This document shows positions 10,782-23,943 of a stretch of 64,000 bases of DNA, piece by piece; position 1 is the stretch's first letter, and every line of letters begins with the position of its first letter. Source of the DNA: Emmonsiellopsis sp. PD_33 (taxonomy: Eukaryota; Ascomycota; Eurotiomycetes; Onygenales; Ajellomycetaceae); NCBI GenBank assembly GCA_032988165.1, contig JANTQF010000151.1:1-64000 (forward strand), given 5' to 3'. Both the position numbers and the translations under genes were made by a program. The notes beneath the pieces were generated by a model that did no database searches, had not been told where the DNA came from, and saw only the letters and a program-made list of their open reading frames with translations.

Positions 10782-11681
10782 GGTGAAGAGAGCAGCAGAG
10801 GGGCGGGCGGGATGATATCAAAAGGAGTCCAGGCGACGGCGAGGTTCGAATGGCCGAAGTTCTCTTCGCCTCGATTAGGGCAAAATGTGTGTGTGCCAGA
10901 CCGCGCTAGCCGGGTGTGGACTAGCGGCAAATCTGGTGGTCAATGCAGCTGACTCAGCGACCGGATCACGTGGAGATATTGATGACTAACCCCTGACTCA
11001 GCATCAGCCTCCCCAGACTTCCTCTCACGAACCTCACTCAACGACCTCAGCTTCAACGCAACAATTAACCCTGCTCGACGCTCTCTTGCTGGGACCGGCA
11101 GAGCTCCACGCCAGCTTCTACACCCTCGTCAATCCCTATACCCCGCCCGCACCGTGCTGGTGGGCGGCCCATTCCCATCTCTACGTCTCGCGTCCGTCTG
11201 GCTATGCGCCTCCACTAACCTTTGGGCCCAGCTTAACTACCCGCCCCCAGCCTCAGGGCTCACCACCGCGTTTCTTTCTTCTCCGCCGCCCCCAACGTCT
11301 GTTCCTGGGCCAATTCATTCATTCTCTGTTTCACCTGCTCTCCCCCTCCCTGTTTATATACCTCGCCCTTTTCTTTTTTCTTTTCTTTTGTTTTTCCTCC
11401 TCTGCTCGGTCCACGTCAAGCTGGCCACACCCGACAATTGGCCAGCGCTGCTCCATTCGCTGCTCCAATACCCCGCCAGCCCCAGCAACCGCCAGCAAAT
11501 CACACTAACGCTTTCTGGTGCAACATCGCTGCCAGCTTTGCCGCGCACCATCTGCCACCTGTAATTCCGCTTTCTTCGGCTTCTGTCGACCACCTGCAGC
11601 TGTGCCGGCATCTCTTCTACGTCTCGCGTCTTCCAGCCGGCATCAGCTTACACCAATATCCCGCTTGCTGGGCCCGGAAAA
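10782..11681. promoter_or_regulatory. Divergent promoter/leader region, eIF3b and SWIB gene
   Basis: 900 bp between two head-to-head housekeeping genes. From 11030 to 11660 the plus strand is strongly pyrimidine-rich, as expected of a long 5' leader before the SWIB gene. The open frames inside (11086-11564) are low complexity and I do not call them. Confidence 0.5.
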
Positions 11682-12772
11682 ATGGATTGTGAGAGATCCC
11701 GAATTGCCGTCGCGTGAACTCGGTTTATGACATCAAGCTAACCTGTCCGGTGATCTAGTGCCCAAGGACGTCCAGGCGTCCTACATCAAGATAATCGATT
11801 CCATTCTCGCGTCCAGTGATCTGAATACTATCTCCGAGAAACGCATACGGCGTGGTTTGCAAGATGCCGTCGATTACGATATCACTCCGCAGAAGGTAAG
11901 ACTCCCGATCCCGCCATTTCCGCCCTCCGCGCACCATCTAACTCGTCATGTGGTAGGCTGCAATCAAAGAATTGATCATGCAACGTTTCGATATATTTGC
12001 CGAACAGAATCAGCAAGAAAAAGAGCCTTCGCCTGCCGTCAACGGCCACTCGAGCAACAGTCATGTTCCCATTCCGACGGTGGAGCCCATTTCCCCCGCC
12101 CTCTCGACCTCCCCCCAGAAACGCAGTGCTGAACCGGAAGGCCCTACGGATACGCGCGATAAATCCCCGCCGAAGAAAAAGAGAAAATCTGATTTGGTAG
12201 ATGCCGACGCCATATTCGCCGCGAAACTACAAGCCGAGGAGAATCTGCGCGCTCGACCAACCAGAGGAGCAAATACGAGGAAGGCGGCCCCGGTCAAGAA
12301 AAAGAAGCCGGCCGCGAAATCAAAGACATCAAAGAAGGTTAAGGCGGAGGACGATTCCGATCTAGACGAGCGCGATTCGGAAACCAAAAAAGAGGTGACA
12401 AGAACCGGGGGTTTTCACGTAAGTCGACTGTTGGTACATCTAGCTATAGGGTTATCAAGTTTAACGCGCTACACCTTCAGAAACCGCTCAATCTCTCACC
12501 TACGCTGTCTGCACTTCTCGGTGGTGAACTTTCTGTCAGTACACCTTCATTCATCCCTCACTCTACGATGGACTAATACCCTCCAGCTTTCTCGGCCCCA
12601 AACAGTGAAGAAGGTGTGGCAGTATATCCGAGAAAATGATCTGCAAGACCCAGCAGATCGACGCCAGATCCGTTGCGATGACCTTATGCGGGCCGTCTTC
12701 AAACAGGATCGCGTGCACATGTTCACGATGACCAAAATCCTCAACCAAAACCTCTACAACCCTGACGAGTAA
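11682..12772 (+). CDS. DEK_C and SWIB-domain chromatin/transcription protein (Uaf30/Tri1-like)
   Basis: Five exons: 11682-11688, 11759-11895, 11957-12418, 12481-12534, 12587-12772; 846 nt, 281 aa. The first exon is only 7 nt (ATG GAT T), joined across GTGAGA...GATCTAG to give MDLPKDVQASYIKIIDSIL. Residues 4-62 form a DEK C-terminal-type helical domain (SYIKIIDSILASSDLNTISE, IKELIMQRFDIF). The middle is basic and disordered with an NLS-like PPKKKRKS. The C-terminal ~85 residues are a SWIB/MDM2 fold (GGFHKPLNLSPTLSALLG, VKKVWQYIRENDLQDPADR, VHMFTMTKILNQNLY). Relatives act in the nucleus, in the yeast Pol I upstream activating factor or in chromatin complexes. The micro-exon start is inferred from splice sites and homologue length; the rest is firm. 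Confidence 0.9.
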
Positions 12773-13605
12773 ATCCGCTGACCATGACGAACCTTTCCTT
12801 CGACCTTCATGAACCGGAGTTCTATGACTAATACAAGCGCCCAGTGTGCTTTCTTTCGCATCATTTGATAATGCCTTGAAGATGACTTCATTGCTTCCTT
12901 CGATTCATTTGCAATCATCGACCGTGGAATTTTGTTTGCATTGCGCAGGTATCTCTACCTCCTCGAATATCTGGAACCCCAGAAAAGGACGTTTTCCATC
13001 GTTTTCGCTTCCGTTTTCTTTTGTTCTTATTCCCCTCACCATACACCGTGGTGTTCCTTTGTCTTTATTGGCCCCCTGGGAACATAAACTCCGTACACCT
13101 TGCCCAGGATTACATTTCCGCTCCAGCCATTCATGCTTTCTTGCCATTTCCGTTCTTGCTCCAGCGGGTGGAGTTGGTGGATTTATTCTTTTGTTTCTTT
13201 AAGTTATTGTGCGGAATGACCTTGCTGTTTATTCTGGTTGCGATCTGATTTTTGTTCGTCCGGATAGTTGCTCCTCTTAGCTTGATATTTTTAAATATCG
13301 TTGGTTTTTTCTGCGTTTGCCCTGTTTCTAAAAACGCGACCTGCCTTTGTTCCTTTGTTGACATCTACCTCTGCCACTTATGTGCCATTTAGCTACTTTT
13401 TTTGTTTACCATTTACCCTGGGATGCAGGTTGCTTTTCTTATGAGAACCAGAGAATCACATTAAATATTACTACTATACAAATCGTTAACATAGCGTACC
13501 TCCTAGCCCTCCGATCGCTATGCCTAGTCTATTCATGCAGGTGTCAAGTTGATGATTGGGATATCCACTTTATAAACCCTGTGCTGTCTAGAGTTTTCAA
13601 ACACG
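12773..13605. other. Flank between SWIB gene and retrotransposon nest
   Basis: Pyrimidine-rich 3' UTR (12780-13350), then ordinary intergenic sequence to the target duplication. It still contains CpG (for example near 13250 and 13515), so the mutation seen in the nest has not spread here. No gene seen. Confidence 0.6.
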
Positions 13606-13610
13606 AATTC
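13606..13610. repeat. Target-site duplication AATTC, left copy (element I)
   Basis: AATTC directly precedes the left LTR, and the same five bases directly follow the right LTR at 34936-34940. A 5-bp duplication is standard for LTR-element integration and shows the outer element inserted as one unit. Confidence 0.9.
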
Positions 13611-13788
13611 TGTCGGTGTTGAACATTGCATATAGAGGTAAAATCTCATATGAATTCAATAAATATTGTAAAACTAATAGTGGTTCATAGGAACCCTAGC
13701 TATTTTATATGAGAGAATGTAGGTGGCTGTGTAAATGCTAATTCTAAGTGAGATTACATGAATACAAGATATCTCAGGATTTCTAACA
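13611..13788 (-). repeat. Element I LTR, left copy (3' LTR of a minus-strand element)
   Basis: 178 bp; differs from 34758-34935 at about 19 positions, all transitions, no indel. Plus-strand ends are TGTCGG...AACA. It keeps one CpG, at its outermost edge (13614). The adjacent inside sequence on the minus strand, ctagagaggta, is the likely polypurine tract. Confidence 0.92.
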
Positions 13789-15794
13789 TACCTCTCTAGT
13801 ATGTGCTGCACTGTTTAATAAACATAATAAGGCTAGTTATACTATCTAAATAGAAAATAAAAATCAAAATAATATAATAGTATAGATGTTGAATATCCAG
13901 CCAGGTAAGTTCCTTATAAGAATTAAAAATTAATGAAAAACATTAAAATCAATGAAAATATATAAAAATAATGAAAATAAATGAATTAATCTTTTCCCCT
14001 CAGATCTCATTATATATTAATAAAATTAATAATATTAATAATATTAAGATATTTAAGAAAGTTTTAATATTTTTATAGTAGAAGACTCTTCATCAGACCA
14101 TCTACAGGCATCTTTACTATAAAAATCTAGATTATATTAATATTAGAGCTTTAAACTTATTTGTGAAGCTAACTACTATATATATCAACATGATAAAGGC
14201 ATATATTAATCTATAGATTACTCTTATTTAATAACCCTATTATTTGAATATTATTATATTTAATAGAGACCTTATACTCAGAATTAAATTAAATTTAAAT
14301 GAGAAATTACTTCTATCATATAACCTCTTATTTAGTATATAATATAGTAAGAAGTTTGGCCTTCATTATAGAGATAGTTATTATAGCCTGCTAGGCAGAC
14401 TTCCAATCAACTAGGCTATCATACATTTTGAATAGATATCTAGTTGTAGACTGATAGTTAGTATTATTCATAAAGTTAATATTACTAGAGAATTTAATGA
14501 CTTCAGAATTTATATTAAAATTTAATAATATAGTTAAATTTATAGATAAATTCATTAATTATTCAAATAAAAATCTATTATATCTATTATTATATTAAAT
14601 GATGTAATTTCACATATCTCATAGATAAATAATAATATGATTTATTTTAATCAAATGAACATCTAATAAATTCTACATGAAGAATATAAGCTTTAATATA
14701 GTATAAATAATATTAGGCCTCATAATAACAACTAAATAGATATAAAATTTAATATATTACTAATAGTAATGAATTTTTATAGGAATTAATTTAGCCTTAT
14801 AAGCCTTAAGTTTCATACCTATAAGAGATACTTCATAAGTTTATAGGGACTACTCAAGATGATATGTAGCTACCAACTTATTAATATAGAAATCAAGGTA
14901 GATTTAGAGCTTTAAATTCACTTTATTTTAAATGATATGAGTATTTAAGAATCAATATAGTTTCCTCATATTATAAATCTCATATATATTTATAAGTTCT
15001 TAAATCATCTAATCTCTCTCATCTTTATCATTCTTATCTGAAAGAGTAATGAAATCATTAATATAAAAGAAAATAATTATTTAATCATTCAAAAAGAGGC
15101 ATCTATTATTAGATAAAGAGATAAATTTTATATATAGTAGTATTTTCATGACTTTATTTAATCAAAGCAATGGCAAACAACATAATCTATATAGACCTTT
15201 TTTCAATTTGAGTAAGATAAGAGATTACCTTAAGAAGGTAAAATCTAAAAGTCTCTACTATTTATCTAGTAGTTTACAATAAACTTTCTTATTTATATTA
15301 CTATTTATAAAGGCATTCATGCTGTTAAGCTACTTAATATTAAGGTTAAAAGCTACTATTATTATTATTAATATACAATAAATTCTGTCAGTAAGCATAT
15401 AAGCTCTCATATCTTTTTCACTGAGAGGTTGAAGGTTATCTTGAATGCAGATACATACTTTAAATTTATTAAGAAATCTATTGTCATTAAATTTATAGGT
15501 AAATACTTAGTATAGGGAGATTACTGACATGTTTTCTGAAGATTTAAGCACTATTTTATATGTATCCTTCTGAGTAATTGTCTCTTATTCCTAGATTATG
15601 GTGTTAATGAAATTCTCACTATATTTATGCATTTTTAACAAGTTCCAATGATTTGATAGTAGAGGGAGTTTATTCCTATATAATTACATATTACTTTCTT
15701 TCTGAGATATGAGGTTTATAATTGTGCTGAATATCACATAAAATTACTGAGTAAGATTATTTTTTGCACATTTAATTTCATTGAAGTGTATATA
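13789..15794 (-). pseudogene. Element I pol, 3' half (reverse transcriptase and RNase H), decayed
   Basis: Read on the minus strand. A KGLY-x-LCCLPLL stretch near 15165-15210 matches the copia RT signature KALYGLRRSPLLW. FFYINDF near 15065 corresponds to the YVDD active site with a changed residue, and VDWKSA followed by ITISIMKAKLL near 14330-14400 matches the copia RNase H end (IDWKSxKQxTVTxSxxEAE). Stops and missense changes are everywhere. The segment ends at the 5-bp duplication made by element II. Confidence 0.8.
15790..15794. repeat. Target-site duplication of element II, left copy (ATATA)
   Basis: ATATA precedes the left LTR of element II; GTATA follows the right LTR at 31439-31443. 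The one difference is a transition, as expected from the mutation that altered both. Confidence 0.65.
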
Positions 15795-16046
15795 TAAAGG
15801 GCTATGCCCTTATACCCTATATTTATAGCTCATTCAAACTTTACCCAATCTCTAACTACCTAATTGAATGCCTCTAACTGGGCCTTCATATAAATGTTTA
15901 TCTGCTCTGACCTCATGTAATTTCCTTCTATTTATATTGTATGATCTCATAATTTCTTTTTCTTTTTTCTTTCTTTCTCTAATGATTACAATCTTAATTC
16001 TAGTGTATAGCTCACATAATTTACTTATCAGAGCATACCTATTACA
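15795..16046 (+). repeat. Element II LTR, left (5') copy
   Basis: 252 bp; aligns without gaps to 31187-31438 with about 48 differences, every one a transition. The canonical TG start is mutated to TA here and kept as TG in the right copy; both end ATTACA. Confidence 0.9.
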
Positions 16047-16350
16047 TTTTGTAATTACTCACTTAATCTCTTCTTAGAGATCCTTGTTATATTTATCCTC
16101 TAAACATGATTTACACATATAGTAGATTCTTTCAAATATAACCCACATATACAGTAAACTCTTCTGAAATTCAAAATACAACTTACTTAGCTCAGCTCCA
16201 TCAGATGATATGTTAGTAAAAGGCCTCAAAGCCCTGACAGTTCATATTAATATTTTATGAGATTTTCCTCTGAACTTTCTAAATCCTCTGAACTTCCTGA
16301 ATTCTCTGAATTCTCTGAATTCAAATAATCTTTTAAATTTATTATGAACA
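16047..16350 (+). other. Element II leader upstream of the element III insertion
   Basis: About 300 bp of element II internal sequence between its 5' LTR and the insertion point. It is AT-rich with a triplicated motif ctctgaatt/ctctgaact around 16285-16320. No primer site can be recognised with confidence. Confidence 0.6.
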
Positions 16351-16355
16351 TAGAT
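16351..16355. repeat. Target-site duplication of element III, left copy (TAGAT)
   Basis: TAGAT before the left LTR against TGGAC after the right LTR (26428-26432). The two differences are both transitions in the direction G to A and C to T, consistent with a mutated 5-bp duplication. Confidence 0.55.
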
Positions 16356-16529
16356 TATTATGCACCTACACTCCATGCCTGCACTCCACACCATGGAGTA
16401 GCCAGTGTGCTTAGTCATATAGTTAGCTTAGTCAGATCCTGAGGTATAAATACCCATGAGCAGCCCAGAAACCATAGGAATACAACCTTATTCTACATAA
16501 CATTTTCATCTCAAGTTATCCTAATTATA
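16356..16529 (+). repeat. Element III LTR, left (5') copy
   Basis: 174 bp, aligning without gaps to 26254-26427 with about 20 differences, all transitions. It starts TATTATG, probably from TGTTATG, and ends ATTATA where the right copy ends ATTACA. It contains a palindrome-like ccatgg and a TATA-type ggtataaata at about 16443-16452. Confidence 0.9.
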
Positions 16530-16531
16530 AT

Positions 16532-16539
16532 TAGTAGCA
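16532..16539 (+). promoter_or_regulatory. Possible primer-binding site of element III
   Basis: tagtagca two bases after the LTR resembles TGGTAGCA, complementary to a tRNA 3' end, with one G-to-A change. Weak because the site is short and mutated. Confidence 0.3.
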
Positions 16540-17868
16540 TGTCTTTACAAAAGATGTAAGGTTCTCCATGGGTTTCCTGATCTTCATAATAAGTTATCAT
16601 TATATCTCCTTACTCTCATTATTTCTATATTTCCTTTGATAGGTCTCCATCTCTTCTCTATCTCTTCTACTCATCTCATCCACTTTATGAACTTCTTTTT
16701 AAAAGCCATATCTACTCAGGCCTCATCTTCCTCATAGACTACACTCTATACCTAGCATCTAAATAGCTTCATTCTCATTATGAATAATCCTAATTGAATT
16801 GCATTCTTATTATTCTCTGCACATATTATTCTGTTTGATCTCCTGATGAATCTATGAATATCTACCTCAGATTACTGAGCCCAGTAAAAGAATCCCAAGC
16901 CACTCATAGAACTTCCATAGGAATTACCCTACTATATCTGTTCTAGTTGCTTACTTTTATTCACTATGTTACCCCTAATCCTGAGCTGCTATTGTGGAAA
17001 TTTATTGTGCTGTATTCAAACTACTATTTACTCATAGATTAATTACTTAAAGCTTCCATACAAATTCCCCATACATTTCTCAGAAATCACCTACTTTTTT
17101 ACCCCCTTAAAAAGTACTTTCTCTCTTTCTAGTTTTCATATTTTTTCCAAGATTTTCTACAGTCCTTTCCTCAAAAGAGTATAGTGCATATACATTCATT
17201 ACATCAGCATATATCTTCTGATTACTCTTATTCCAAAAGGGCATAATATCTTTCTTACTTTCCACACTTTTCTACAGACTCTTCCTCTTGAAAGATTCAT
17301 TCCATTCAATAATAATCATTAATGTCAGCAGCCCTCATATCTAAAGAACCACAAAATGACCTTTTACATCTAGATAGTAGAACTTACTCATCAGATCATT
17401 AAGTATTTTAACTCCAACTTTCCTCATTATAACTCTTTATAGGACACTATAATCATAAGAGCAACATTTGTGACTGAGTGAACTACCCACCCAAATCCTC
17501 CATCTAAGTCCAGGCAGGCATTCATAGAATCATAAGGACATACACACTCATAAGCCAATTCACATGGAAGTTCTAAGAATGCCCAAGTGATCTCACTGAT
17601 ATCATCAGACTGGCTCATTAATTATTCATCACTTAATCAAGTAGTTCTTAAATTTCACAACCATATAGACTACTTCAAATAGAGCTGCACATTCACCTGC
17701 TGAGAAAAGGTATTCTTCAAGATATTACTAATAAAATAAATATACCTCCTGCTAGGCCTAAAGTCACACTCAGAGAGCAACATCTCACCCCATTCAGCTC
17801 AGCTATCCTTACAGATTAACTCAGTGCCAAGTAGTACCTTATTTCACATTGCACTGCAGCTAATACCC
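16540..17868 (+). other. Long leader of element III
   Basis: 1.3 kb between the LTR and the inferred Gag start. It is CT-rich on the plus strand with no recognisable domain; it is unusually long for a Ty3/gypsy leader. A 63-codon open frame on the minus strand at 17427-17618 has no recognisable product. Confidence 0.5.
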
Positions 17869-19480
17869 ATGGAGTCTCCAGAGACCTCAAATATAACTCT
17901 AACTGATGAAGAACAAGCCTCACAACTACCATCTATTAGACAGTCAGATAATATGTCAAATATGAATAGCACTTCAGCTACTATAGGTACTACTGATGAA
18001 TCCACTAATAATACAGACTTCATCCTGCATTAGATGCAAACTCTATAGGAATTGCTCTCTCACATTAGGGCTATTACTACTCAGCTGGTACCAGCCCAGC
18101 CACTAGTACAGCCTCCACCTGCACCACTAATCTTAACTGCTCCATGGAAACTCCAGAACATCAGTTTTTTCTACCTCAATGCACTGACATCATGGGGCCA
18201 TGATGATGTTATTAATAAGAAAGGCAAGATATATTACTAGGACATCCATGCATTTACTAACTAGCTTAAGGTTACCACTCTAATCAGGAATGCAGTAAGA
18301 ATCCAACAAAATTTAAATTTATACCTCAAAAGAGAAGTAGAATTCTGATGGAATTAGAAGCTTAATAATATTACTCACATAGATCTTATTATAACTAATA
18401 ATGAAGTAAAAGAGTGGATCAAGATTCTCTAACAGCAATTCCACATTAAGAGTAATCAAGCACTATGAAAGCTCAATGAGATAAAATACTCACTTCAAAA
18501 TCTCTATAATAAGTATAGTCTAATCTCCTATATTTTGAATATGTCTTCAGCTGCTAAACACTGCAGCCAAGAAGATACTGAGTATGCCCAGGTCCTACAT
18601 GCATGAAACAACCTGAATGTTACCTTGCAAGCTACTATTAATGAGCTAGAAGAGGACATAATCATTAAAGAATTTACTGAGATTATTTGCTGCAAGTAGA
18701 CCAACTGGACAGATTGATTTGCAAGTAATGATTAATATATAAATAGTATATATAATCAGTGCAGATTCTATCATAATAACTTTACCCCTCAGAATAATTA
18801 CTGTAAATGTGGTAGAGAATTATATCCCTATCAGTTTGAATAGCTTACTTATTAATACCAGTCTAGATATCAGGCACAGAATTATGCCAATAAATAGTAT
18901 TATAGCTACAGTGGAAATAACAATCAATATGATGGTAATAATAATTAATATAGTAGCTGCTATAACCAGCATAATAGAAACTATCAAGGTAAAGCCCAGT
19001 AAGATCATCTCAAACTGCTAGCTCCAAAGCAACAGCTTCAGCTACCAGCACCTAAGGGTACTCCTAACACTAACTTGCCTGGCAGGCAGCTATGGAATCA
19101 GCAGCCACACAAACAAGTAGCATTCCACACTGACCCCAAAGAATTAGAGGAGTTCACAGAAGATCTATATGGCTAGAAGGCAGAATTCAACTTCTACTAC
19201 AATAAGTTAAAAATGCCTATAGATGATTCACAGAAATAATCATACAATAATGATACATATAACCTGGAAGTAAATATATTCCATGCAGATCCCACAACAG
19301 CCACCTATTATAACTATAGTGAGGCCTTTAATTCACATAACAATCTATATAAACACTTGAAAATTTGTATAGTAACTCCACAGGCCTTCCATGCAAGCTC
19401 TGACTGTACACCTCAAGTGATAGTATCTCAGCAGCCAGCTAACTTAGATATACCTTATGATTATGCATTCTGCAACTAAA
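17869..19480 (+). pseudogene. Element III gag, decayed
   Basis: Starts MESPETSNITLTDEEQAS at 17869 and stays in coding-like sequence with repeated TAG/TGA interruptions. The region is rich in Gln, Asn and Tyr codons near 18840-19080, and a Cys-containing stretch at about 18690-18820 may be the remnant of a zinc knuckle. Assigned by position and composition; no motif is clean. Confidence 0.6.
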
Positions 19481-22400
19481 AATATACTACTATCATGACA
19501 TTCTACTAGGATGCCTTCAAGCCACTACTAATATGTGTAGACTCTGACTGCATAATGATATTCATAAGTAAGAAGTTTCTTGAGCAGCAATGTGACAAGA
19601 TATTATGCCTATCATGCCTGTGAATACTAATTAAAGACATTAGAGACTCTATAGAATCCTCTAAAATGATTATAATTTCATTCACATTACTAGTAATTTT
19701 ACCAAATAAAGAACATACATCAGTACTCACCTAGATCTCAGTGGAGACATATGTCATTAACAACCTTCATGTCAACCTGCTGCTCAGTATAGATAACATG
19801 GCACTGAAGGACATCACCATAGATTTAGATAAGAGAATACTATAAATAAAGTTATATGAAGATGCAGAAGTTAGGATTTCAGTGACATCAAAGAAAGATC
19901 ATTAAATTATCAGATTAATATATTTAGATGTTAAAGTCATCATTTTGCCCAGATTAGAAGTAAAAATTCCCCTCAGATGTCATCTTGGGAAAGAGGAATA
20001 TCTACCAACAGATAGGGACTATATCTTTGACCCTGTCATGTCACTACTTCAGGCATATATGCAAATTATAGATCATAATCTCCTATTTACTCATATCATC
20101 AACAACATAGATAGGCAGGTTATAATCCCATAGAGATCCCATATTAGCACTCTAAGAGAATATGATGCTACTAGCATATATTTAGTTAACCTCACAGTAG
20201 AGCTATTAGCTCTCAACCTCTCTAGACAATAGCCCTAATAGGAGCTGAATGGCAATCTAGATATATCAGGATTAATGAAGGAATCCCTGCATGCCATCAA
20301 TATCAATCTCATAGAGGTGGAAGTAAAACTACCTAATAGTATAACAATCTATGATGATGAGGAGACTACAAAATACTTTATGCAGATTTGCAATGAATTC
20401 TCTGAAATCTGAGAAGATTATAATAATATTATAGACCTACTAGAGGATGAGTAGATGTAAATTCCTCTCTTACTACTAAAGAATTGCAAGCTTCAGATCC
20501 AAGTCAAGGTATATCCTCTAGGCCAGAAGGACCATAAAGTCATAGATGAGCTCTTCAATAAATTATATATCTAAGGACACATGGAATGGGCAACAGATCA
20601 CACCCCCTCAGGATACTCAATGTTTATAGTATAAAAGAAGGTTAATGAAGTATGAAAAGGCTATCCTGTAATTAATGTTAGAGAACTGAATAAGATAGTT
20701 GAGTCTGATGTATACCTAATGACATAGCAGACAGAGATCATCAACTTCATGAAAGAATATCACTATATCACTATCCTTAACTATATGAGCTTCTTCTATC
20801 AATGGAGAGTCTACCATGACCACTAACAATACTTGTTAGTTGTATTACACTGTGGATAAGAGATCTCTTTAGTAGTAATAATAAAATATATAAACTCTTC
20901 AGTGTATGTACAGTGCAAGATTGATCTCTTCCTAAAGAAGTTCAAGAAGTTCATCTACTATTACATTGATGACCTAGTTATTATGAGTATCACCATGGAA
21001 AAACATGATAAATACCTGAGAAAGATCTTTACTTTGTTTCATAATAAGAATATAATCATCAACCTGAAAAAGGTATTTATTAGTTTTCCTTCAGTCAGAT
21101 TGCTAGAGCATAAGGTCTCATCTCTGAATCTCATACTAATAGAGGATTAGATCACTACACTAGTAAGAATTACATTCTCAAGAAATCTGAAGGACCTGGA
21201 AACTTACCTTGATATAATAGAATAGCTGTAAAACTACATACTCTTTTATATCTATCATGCAGAGCCCCTATAGGCATGTAAGATAATGCTCCTCAAGAAT
21301 GTATTAGTGAAAGAAAGACTGTAAACCCAATTCTCCACCCAAATACCCCTTGAAAAGCCCACAGAAAAAGAAGAGAAGACTTTCAATGACATATAAGTAG
21401 TATTTGTCAAGAGTCTGTTTCTAGTACATCATGATAGCATGTAATACCTTTTCTTTGATATCAATACTTCTAAATAGAGAGGCTTTGAGGTGATGATATT
21501 CTATGTAAAATCAGAATAAATATTACTCAAGAAGATATAGTATGAGAAAACCTCAGACTTTAAGATTTTATCTCCATCAATCATGATAGAGCTCATTATA
21601 TTCCTCTTCAAAATTCTTATATCAGTAGAAACTAGATACTGGCTAACTGAACTGAAGGTCACATGTCTGGTCTGAGCACTCAAGAAAGTGTGATACATGA
21701 TTAAGGCTATAAAACTTCCAGTGATTATATATACTAATCATTCAGCCACACTATAAATTATCAGACAGATATCACTGATCACCTCTTTTACAGATAAGCT
21801 CAACTTAAGGCTCATTCAAGCTACTCAATACATACAGCAATTCAACCTATAAATATTTTATAAACCTGGCTGCACATATATCATTTCAGATGCCCTGTCT
21901 TGATTGCAGTCAGATGCACCTATAAATCAGGATGAGCTTCTAGAAGACTTGGCTGCTAAGACTATAGATGCATTTTTAGTAAATTATATGGCTATAGTAG
22001 TTATAATGTCCCTATAGTTCTAGTAAAGACTTCTAAATGCCTATCAGCAAGACTCAAGGCTAGCCACAATTTTGAAAGTCATAAAAGCAAATAGTGCATT
22101 GCCCATGGAAAATTAATCCAGACTACTATACTACATCAATTCTGATGATAACCTACTATATTATGATCATAAAGACACTATACAGCTCTGCATTTCTCAG
22201 CCCCTCATTGGTGATATCATTAAGATTACATACTCAGACACACACCTTAGATCACAGCAGATTATAGAGAAGTTAAATGAGTTATTCATCTACAAGAAAA
22301 CTCACCTTATTAAAGAATATATCTATTATTATCTTAGCTGCCTCTAGAACATTACCCATTATCATAAACTATATAGCACATTGCAGCTAATCATTACAGA

Positions 22401-23470
22401 GCTATCTCTATTCTATATCATTACAATTAACATTGTCCTTGATCTTTCCAAAGGACAATTCAATATCAGTATAATCATTACTTGTAAAGTAAGTAAGAGG
22501 ACAGCCTTCATCTCAGGACATCAGAATTAGAATGTAGAATTCTGAGCTAAGTCATTCATTAAGTAGCTGATAATAGATGACTAGGGCATATCATCTTATA
22601 TCATTTTAGATAGAGATAGGAAGTTCCTCAGTCAATTCTGAGCAATAATCTTTAAGTTCCTTAAGGTAGAACTTCTCTATACTATAGTTTACTACCCTCA
22701 AGCAGATAGCCAATCAGAGATTATAAATTAGATGTATGAAATCACTCTCTAACACATAATTATAGCACTGAAAGATTCACAGCAATGAGAGGACTTAGTT
22801 CTTTTACTCTAAATACTCTTTAATAGTGTCATAGCATCAGCAATGGGGATATCCCTCTATTAATACATGTATAGCTAAAAGCTCAAATCACCACTCCAGC
22901 TAGCACAGACTTTTCAAAATCAGGATTCTCAGAACTTCTCTAGCTGCCTTGATGCAAATAAAGCACTCCACACAGTAGTAATATTCATAAAGAAGTATTA
23001 TAATAAGAAGTACACCTCAAGGTTCTTCATCACAGGTGATAGAGTCCTTCTCTAAATTAGTAAAGACTATAACATACCTCTACTCCAAGCTTATGACAAG
23101 TTTGCCCCTTAATATGCAGGTCCCTTCACAGTCCTCTACCAGATTGATAGTCTTACCTATCTCCTGAACCTCTCAGTGTACTTCTAGGTACACTTCATAA
23201 TATCCATTACTCACTTAGAACCTGCCCCCCAGGAAGAGGACCCCTTCAAGTGCACCCTACTAGCATCAGGCCCTGTAGTGATGGAAGGTGATACATCAGA
23301 ATAGCAATCATATGAACTCAAGAAAATACTAGTAAAATAGACTAAGAACCTTAAATGTGGCATAAAGGTTGAATATCTCATGCAATGGAAAGAGTATAGA
23401 TCAGAAGAGAACTAGTAGTACCCTGTGCATGTCCTACTAAATGCAAAAGAACTCATATGATAGTATGAGT
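19481..23470 (+). pseudogene. Element III pol (protease, RT, RNase H, integrase), decayed
   Basis: Domain order from left: an aspartic-protease-like CVDSDCIM at about 19537; RT with YYIDDLVI at about 20960-20985 and FPSVRLLEHKVSS following; RNase H about 21390-21900; integrase with its HHCC zinc region about 22190-22350, a D,D(35)E core about 22440-22700 (YPQADSQSE near 22690) and the C-terminal GDRVLL and ITHLEPAP near 23030-23225. Stop codons TAG, TAA and TGA recur throughout, mostly where Gln, Trp or Arg is expected. Not functional. Confidence 0.85.
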
Positions 23471-23943
23471 GTGAACAAGAAGAATCCTGTTTGCTGTTGA
23501 TCCTGCAATAATGAGGCTAACCCCTAAAGATAGTAGCCTAGAAATTCTAAATCCTCATAAATAAACCTAAAAGTGCTTTTCAGTTTCCCCTATATAAGTA
23601 GAGATTATGAGATTATATCCACAGAATTTCCATACTCCTATTTGTTATTAAAAGCCCCCCATGCCTGGACTATCACTATTCACTATGGAATGTTTATTAC
23701 TCTATTAGAATTATACTATCTTACATTAGTTGTATCCCATTCACCTATATGTCTTTCACTAGTCTTACCTCTATTCACTTGTATGTATAAGCCCTTACTT
23801 ATAGATGTACTACCTCAATTGACTTCAGTCACTCTACCCACTATAGACACTGAACCACAGAATATAAAACTTCCATAGCAAATACTATTGTTAGAGCACA
23901 TTTCTAAGCTAATATTCACCACATACATGAAAGACTCATCACA

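Noticed and set aside
11086..11564. Two overlapping open frames of about 140 codons upstream of the SWIB gene
   Set aside because: Pro/Ser/Phe-rich translation of a pyrimidine-rich leader, no domain and no splice support.
23573..23878. 101-codon open frame inside element III
   Set aside because: In a different frame from both pol and the third ORF, with no recognisable feature; probably chance.
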